A DNA stretch of 64,000 nucleotides from Trissonchulus latispiculum (lineage: Eukaryota > Nematoda > Enoplea > Enoplida > Ironidae). Where the stretch lies: contig JASAND010012613.1 of the NCBI GenBank assembly GCA_030248195.1, forward strand, positions 1-64,000, read 5' to 3'. Position numbers and translations under genes: made by a program. Shown one piece after another: positions 59,586 through 64,000 of the stretch; position 1 is the stretch's first letter; each line of letters begins with the position of its first letter. A model generated the notes under the pieces. That model had not been told where the DNA came from. It searched no databases and was given only the letters and a program-made list of their open reading frames with translations.

Positions 59586-62557
59586 TCAAATGAGGAGGGG
59601 CTTGGTTGATAGATGGTCGGGTTGGACTTGTCGTTTGATATAAAGTTAGGATAGGGCGTCTCGTTGCTGGTGGTACTGCAGGATTTGGGAATGCTTTACC
59701 ATAAATCCACGGTTAGTGCCTCCTTGGGCTTGACGGTTGTCAAGGAGGACTTCTGTAAACATGTCTTTGGTCACAGTGTTGGTGGCTCTGGAGAGGCCCT
59801 TGGTGGAAAGTTTGGTATCGGAACCATCATTCCGCCGACCCATGTAAGTTTTAGAGTTTAGGGCAATCATTCCATCTCCATGCCACTCTTGCTTAAAAAG
59901 TCCGGGGGTCTGTTGATCGTGTTCGGTTAGGGCTAGGTAGTCGCCCTTCCATTCTTCGTAAAAGTCTCTGGATTCGGGTGGTATGGCATCTTCCAGGGAA
60001 TCATGGGCAAGGGCAAATATAAATTGTCTGTGTCCATTTCCATCATTTGCCAATCTTCCCGTCGTAAACAATGATATAGGAAATCGTACAAATCCAAAAT
60101 TTTCTCCTTGGCATACTGGTAAACAAAAAACCCTATAATTGAGGGGAGTCCACATTTGATCTTTTTTTGTGCATTGAAACTTCACTCACACTGTCCACAA
60201 TTTCTTCGAGGGACTGGAATAGGGAGTCGTTGACGTATTTGGTGAGTTTCTCGTCCAGGTTATATACAATGTAGCGGTGTTTCACCAGGTCAGTGAGGGT
60301 TCTTCCGTAGTAGGAATTTCCCTGTAGTTTAAATATTTCTCCCTTGATCCTGAAGGCTGGATCACGGTCGGCTTGTCTTCGATGTTCGGCCACTTCTTCC
60401 ATCAGGTGTTGAAACGGAGTGGCTTCCTTGAATTCCACTGCTCCGTATACCCTGGTAACAATCAGGCCTCCTTTGATGTATCGTTTCAGGAGGGAGGTGC
60501 CTATAATATTTTCTGGGCATGGTAACTGCCAATCAGGCATCGCCTTGGCTGCTTCATTTGCCCTGTCTCCTTGCCATACACCTCCATGGTTTCTCCGATG
60601 TCGTTCTTGGTAACCTCCGCGTTCTTAAATATCGGAGGCATCTCGGAGTACATTTCCAGGAGGTTCCGATCGTACCAGGGCACTTGGATGTCCACCTCCA
60701 TAATCCCGAAAAACATTCCATTTTCCACGCATTCCAGTATGCTGTTTCCGTCCAAGTGGTGTTCACAATTGGCCCACATCTTCTTTGTAGGCTCTTGATA
60801 GGTGATGTTTGCAAAAGTTACACTCCGATTCTTCGATGGAGGTTACTCCACAGCCAGCCAAGGTATCAGTAATGCCTCCGTATTTCTCTGCCATACATTC
60901 ATATGCCTTTTGACTGATTTCGTCCAGGTACTGATACATTTGTATGGCAATTTCTTCAGGGTCGCCGGTGGAAACAAAACACACGGCTTCCTCGTATCCG
61001 GGGATGTTTGAGGCCAGGCTGACGCTGGCCGGCTCCAGGCTGTTCGTGAACAGGAGTTTGCTATTGCCGGGTTCCTTTGCCACGAACAAGGCTTCAAAGT
61101 CGTAGGTCACCCGGTACGGGTAATAGTCGTCATCGGGAAGGTTGAGGCCTTCCTTCCGTAGTTCCTGATGGATGGTCTTGGGAATTCCAAATCCTCCTCC
61201 AGGATAAATGTATTCTGTTCGTGCTCCGGTGCAATTTTCAATGTGTCGTTTGGTATTTCCATGGTGGTTGAACAGTCGATCACACTTTCCACGCCTCCAT
61301 GACTTGGTGTATAGTTCAAGGTCCGTGATGAGGCTGAAATGGTTCTCGAACAGGTTCACGTTTACAGTTATAGGATGGTTGTATTCCGACAACCGTACCA
61401 CCTGGGCAAATGGCTCTCTCCGTTCCGGTTGTTCGTCATCTGCTTCCTCGTCTTCCGCTGCCTCGTCCATTGGTTGGTCTTCTATTGGCTGCCCCTCATC
61501 GTCAACACCTGCCTCTTCCAGTGCAAAAGGATTTTGACGAGGAGGAGGTTCATCTGTCATCGGGATGTCATCTTCTTCCTCTGGCTCCGGTTCCTCAAGG
61601 ACTGCCAAAGGAATGATATTAGGTTCGTACACGGCGTTCATTAGTTGTTGTAGGGTTCCTTGGGGAGGCTGCTCGTCCTTTTCAATTTTCATTGGCTCCT
61701 CCTCCTCTTCTGGAACACGCATTTCGTATACATTGATGTTGACCTGGAAGCATCGTGCCAGTTCCTTCAATTGTTTCATGGTGACTCCTTTGAAAGGTTT
61801 CGTGCTGTCGCGGCCGGTCTGGCTGCTTTGTGTCAGGTCTGGTATCGAAGCCGCGGATGGCATGACTCCTCTTGATGTATGCAGGAAGGTTTACCGGCAC
61901 GCCAATGGGATGTTCGGGCATTCTGTACAGGGTCACCAAAAAGTTAGTCAGTCGCTCCACGACGTATTGGGTGGTTGGTCGTTGTTGGAGAGCCCATTCC
62001 ATAGGATCCTGGGCCTCCGTGTCTGCAATGAATCTTTCAAGTTTTTCTCGACATGAAATGAGGTGGGGTCGGTCAAAAAGGGTAGTGTTTGAAGTTCATA
62101 TCCTTTAGGCGGAAATTATACTCGCTGAGGCATTTGGGGAAAACGCGCTGGTGGGTCCGTATCCGCTTCCAGTGCTTCTGGTACATATCGTTCAGGTAAA
62201 ACGTAGGGTCGTTGGACGGGTCAACTGGGTCGGGGAGTAGGAGATCTGTGTTGTCTTCCGGTGGTCCATGCTTTTCCATTGAATGTCTCTTCAGGTTGGA
62301 TTTTCGACTGAATGGCATACCGCAATGGTGGCACTTGACTCTCTTTCCACTGTGTGATTCCTTGACGTGTCGTCGAAGGATTGCGGCGGTGACGAAGGAT
62401 CGACCACAAGTTTGGAATTGAGTGGTCACAGGGGTCACTGGGGCGGAGTGCTTCTGGCGAATATGGCGGGATAAGTTCTGAGGGATGGCAAAGGACGACG
62501 GGCAGTGAGGACATGAATATTGTTCCTCGTCACTGTCGTCATAGGGGACGAGTCGTC
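59586..62557 (-). pseudogene. family B (protein-primed type) DNA polymerase with N-terminal C2H2 fingers
   Basis: Replicates the element's linear DNA. The N-terminus has two good C2H2 fingers (CPHCPSSFAIPQNLSRHIRQ + KH; KCHHCGMPFSRKSNLKRHS + MEKH) around a degenerate one (CGRSFVTAAILRRHVKESH). A long acidic linker (about 61700-61440) and an exonuclease start YRVTYDFEALF (Exo I) follow. Next come MEVDIQVP, SEMPPIFKNAEVTKNDIGE, KLQGNSYYGRTLTDLVKHR (motif B), EMDTDNLY (motif C), TPGLFKQEWHGDGMIALNSK and, past a TAA at 59646, VQPDHLSTKPLLI to TGA at 59586. Exo II, Exo III and motif A were not found between 60900 and 60780, where the frame jumps, so an internal deletion is likely. At least four further frame shifts are present. 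The start is uncertain: an acceptor-like TTGTTTCACGTAACAG stands at 62558. Family call firm. Confidence 0.85.
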
Positions 62558-63310
62558 TGTTACGTGAAACAACAAAAAGTAAATAATAAAACTTGTAACC
62601 ATCCTCGCAGATCCACCATCTTTGCTCGTCAATCTACCTTTATCACATCAGTGTGAAAACGCTCACCGGGTCTGAAGGCTTCCTGATCTGATCTAAACTA
62701 GAACGAAGTTGTTATATGCAACTGTTAATGAAACTTGAACATTCAAAAGTCAAATGGTGCAAAGCCCGCATACTGAAAACCTCCATTAAACTAAAAACCA
62801 GGTTTGAAACAATATTCATGTAAAATCAACAAATTGACTTACTCATTTGGTTTGCCTGATTGGGATCCATGATAATATATGATCCAAAAACAACAGTAAA
62901 CAGCATTAATATATTTATCTGCAGCATTAAAACAAACAGGTTTCATAATTCCCTTTAATTGTCACAGTTTAATTCAAACACTCTTGTCAAATAAATTGTT
63001 TTAAACCGTTGAATACCTAAATAACTACAAATGGTCAACAAGTTATGCATTTTACTTACCAACAATCGTCTTCTTTTGAAGGGAGTCTTTCTGAAACAGG
63101 CAAAAAATTAAATTATACAACCATGTTATGCCATTCTCAAGTCGTTAGGTTATTATTTTCAAAATCATAATCTACATTTTCGGAAACATTCACACATAAT
63201 GAATCAGTTTACTACAAAATTGATTACTACAAGCAAATCACAACACTTACCTCCAATAAAACTGACAAATTGCTTCAAAAATCTGTCTTCAATGTCTTCT
63301 TTCCTGAAAT
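62558..63310 (-). other. cluster of splice-like sites upstream of the polymerase
   Basis: On the minus strand several short segments are framed by good splice signals. 63305-63249: TTTATTTCAG| ... GGAG|GTAAGTG, open in one frame (KEDIEDRFLKQFVSFIG). 63090-63060: TGTTTCAG| ... GTTG|GTAAGT. A donor GTAAGT is at about 62851, a donor ACCCG|GTGAGC at about 62667, and an acceptor at 62558 leads into the polymerase fingers. They may be 5' exons of the polymerase transcript or of a host gene. The phases do not all fit, so no model is proposed. Confidence 0.3.
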
Positions 63311-63694
63311 AAAAGTTAAGGTTACAACGTCTAAGAGGAACATTTGTGACAGGTTATACGCAGACGACAACAATTTCGGAATGCGTCTAACACCTGTGTA
63401 TACAATAATTCACTGTATTTTTCACAAAATATATGTCGTGGATGTTTACAAAATATTTAATGCACATTTAAATTTTCATTAAAGACAAAAATATAAGCAT
63501 GTCTAAACATATGTGAAAAATGACATAGTATTTGCAAATGTTAACAAACTGCCAGTGCGATGGAAAAATATGGAAATTTTTAAATATGGGAATAACATAA
63601 ATTTTTTCATCTTTTTGCGAAAATCAACGAAACATTTCCTGGGTAAACAACAAGACTTAAAGTTGAAGTGCTATGTAAATTTTTTTTATTTCAG
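63311..63694. other. non-coding, nothing recognised
   Basis: AT-rich. Ends in a strong polypyrimidine tract and acceptor (TTTTTTTATTTCAG). Confidence 0.4.
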
Positions 63695-63976
63695 GTATTA
63701 ATTCTGCCAATTTACGACACAAACAAAACCCGGATGACCTGCTCGGAGCTGAACAATGGGCAGCTTCTGAGATACTTGGCCCAGCAAGACAGTACTCCGG
63801 GCGCTGTTGTAATAACAGTGACTGATGGTGCTGTCTTGGCATCTAGCAGCACCCTCGGACGTCGCCCAAATTTCCGCAATGAAAACGTCCTGCGGTCAAA
63901 TACCTGGGAAGTACCTCTCTCTCTAGGATGCCTGGGGTCGTTGTGGAAAGAGTTCGAGGCACCGGTGGCCAAGTGA
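63695..63976 (+). CDS. possible terminal exon of an unrecognised host gene
   Basis: Follows a strong 3' splice site (TTTTTTTATTTCAG) and stays open for 93 codons to TGA at 63974-63976. Encodes VLILPIYDTNKTRMTCSELN, QLLRYLAQQDSTPGAVVITV and TDGAVLASSSTLGRRPNF, then EVPLSLGCLGSLWKEFEAPV. Base composition is clearly richer in G+C than the flanks, as expected of an exon. I do not recognise the family. The opposite strand is also partly open, so the strand is not certain. Confidence 0.35.
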   Translation, partial: VLILPIYDTNKTRMTCSELNNGQLLRYLAQQDSTPGAVVITVTDGAVLASSSTLGRRPNFRNENVLRSNTWEVPLSLGCLGSLWKEFEAPVAK

Positions 63977-64000
63977 AAACTGTAGCTACTTGTAAGGTGT

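Larger units (their letters stand above)
48022..62557 (-). mobile_element. Polinton/Maverick (adintovirus-like) element, all genes on minus strand
   Basis: A compact block of about 15 genes read on one strand. It has the diagnostic set of a Polinton-class element: family B polymerase, retroviral-type integrase with chromodomain, FtsK/A32 packaging ATPase, capsid-type proteins, plus accessory genes. Gene junctions are virus-like. Stop and start codons overlap at 52438 (TAATG) and 56060 (TGATG), and spacers elsewhere are often only 1-25 bp. Terminal inverted repeats were not found, so exact ends are unknown. One-base frameshifts, in-frame stops and a deletion in the polymerase show this copy cannot replicate by itself. 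Confidence 0.85.

Noticed and set aside
61208..62056. Several plus-strand Ser-rich frames
   Set aside because: Shadows of the acidic linker of the polymerase gene on the minus strand.
48022..62557. Free exogenous virus sequence
   Set aside because: Flanked by host-type repeats, carries an integrase, and is broken by many frameshifts; an integrated, decayed copy is the simpler reading.

Overview
The window reads as AT-rich, repeat-heavy genomic DNA of an invertebrate animal. Evidence: GT-AG introns, a peptide-type 7TM receptor, a tRNA-derived SINE, MITEs with clean target-site duplications, long microsatellites, satellite arrays and two Polinton/Maverick-type (adintovirus-like) elements. I cannot name the species. 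True genes are sparse, and most coding sequence is either a transposon product or carries one-base frameshifts. Layout: 1-8.2 kb is non-coding with simple repeats. 8.24-9.83 kb is an intact two-exon GPCR gene. 10-13 kb holds a MITE, a duplicated block and a SINE. 15.2-16.1 kb holds short tandem arrays. 17.4-19.0 kb is a damaged JmjC-domain gene, with a more decayed paralogue at 29.1-29.9 kb that keeps the same intron position. 19.1-25.4 kb is a mosaic of tandem repeats (about 368 bp and about 175 bp units) interrupted by two MITEs. 25.4-26.7 kb is a broken tyrosine-recombinase gene (possibly Crypton-like), with a second fragment at 30.2 kb. 35.5-40.9 kb is a heavily decayed Polinton that still shows AG...CT terminal inverted repeats and a family B polymerase remnant. 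41.4-41.9 kb is one uninterrupted (TG)n tract. 46-47 kb is a satellite of about 185 bp. 48.0-62.6 kb is a far better preserved Polinton-type element, with every gene on the minus strand. In the direction of transcription of the large element the order is: family B DNA polymerase with N-terminal C2H2 fingers; a tandemly duplicated gene of unknown function; a CARD-domain protein; a small unknown protein; a chromodomain integrase; a repeat spacer; a TBP-like protein; a putative minor-capsid/penton-like protein; a tiny arginine/lysine-rich protein; an F54H12.2-like probable capsid protein; an FtsK/A32-type packaging ATPase; two small virion-type proteins; a NADAR-domain protein with a probable signal peptide; an unknown protein; and a YqaJ exonuclease. 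Replication (PolB, YqaJ), integration (integrase), packaging (ATPase, capsid, basic protein), transcription (TBP-like) and host interaction (CARD, NADAR) are therefore all represented. Frameshifts, stops and a missing polymerase motif A indicate that this copy is dead. The most striking observation is that four intergenic stretches in the accessory block (56.4-59.3 kb) fold as type III hammerhead ribozymes in the sense strand. Each sits just upstream of an accessory-gene start codon, and two of them lie at exactly the same distance (16 nt) from the ATG. I know of no description of ribozyme-delimited genes in a Polinton. Each copy carries at least one lesion, as the neighbouring genes do.
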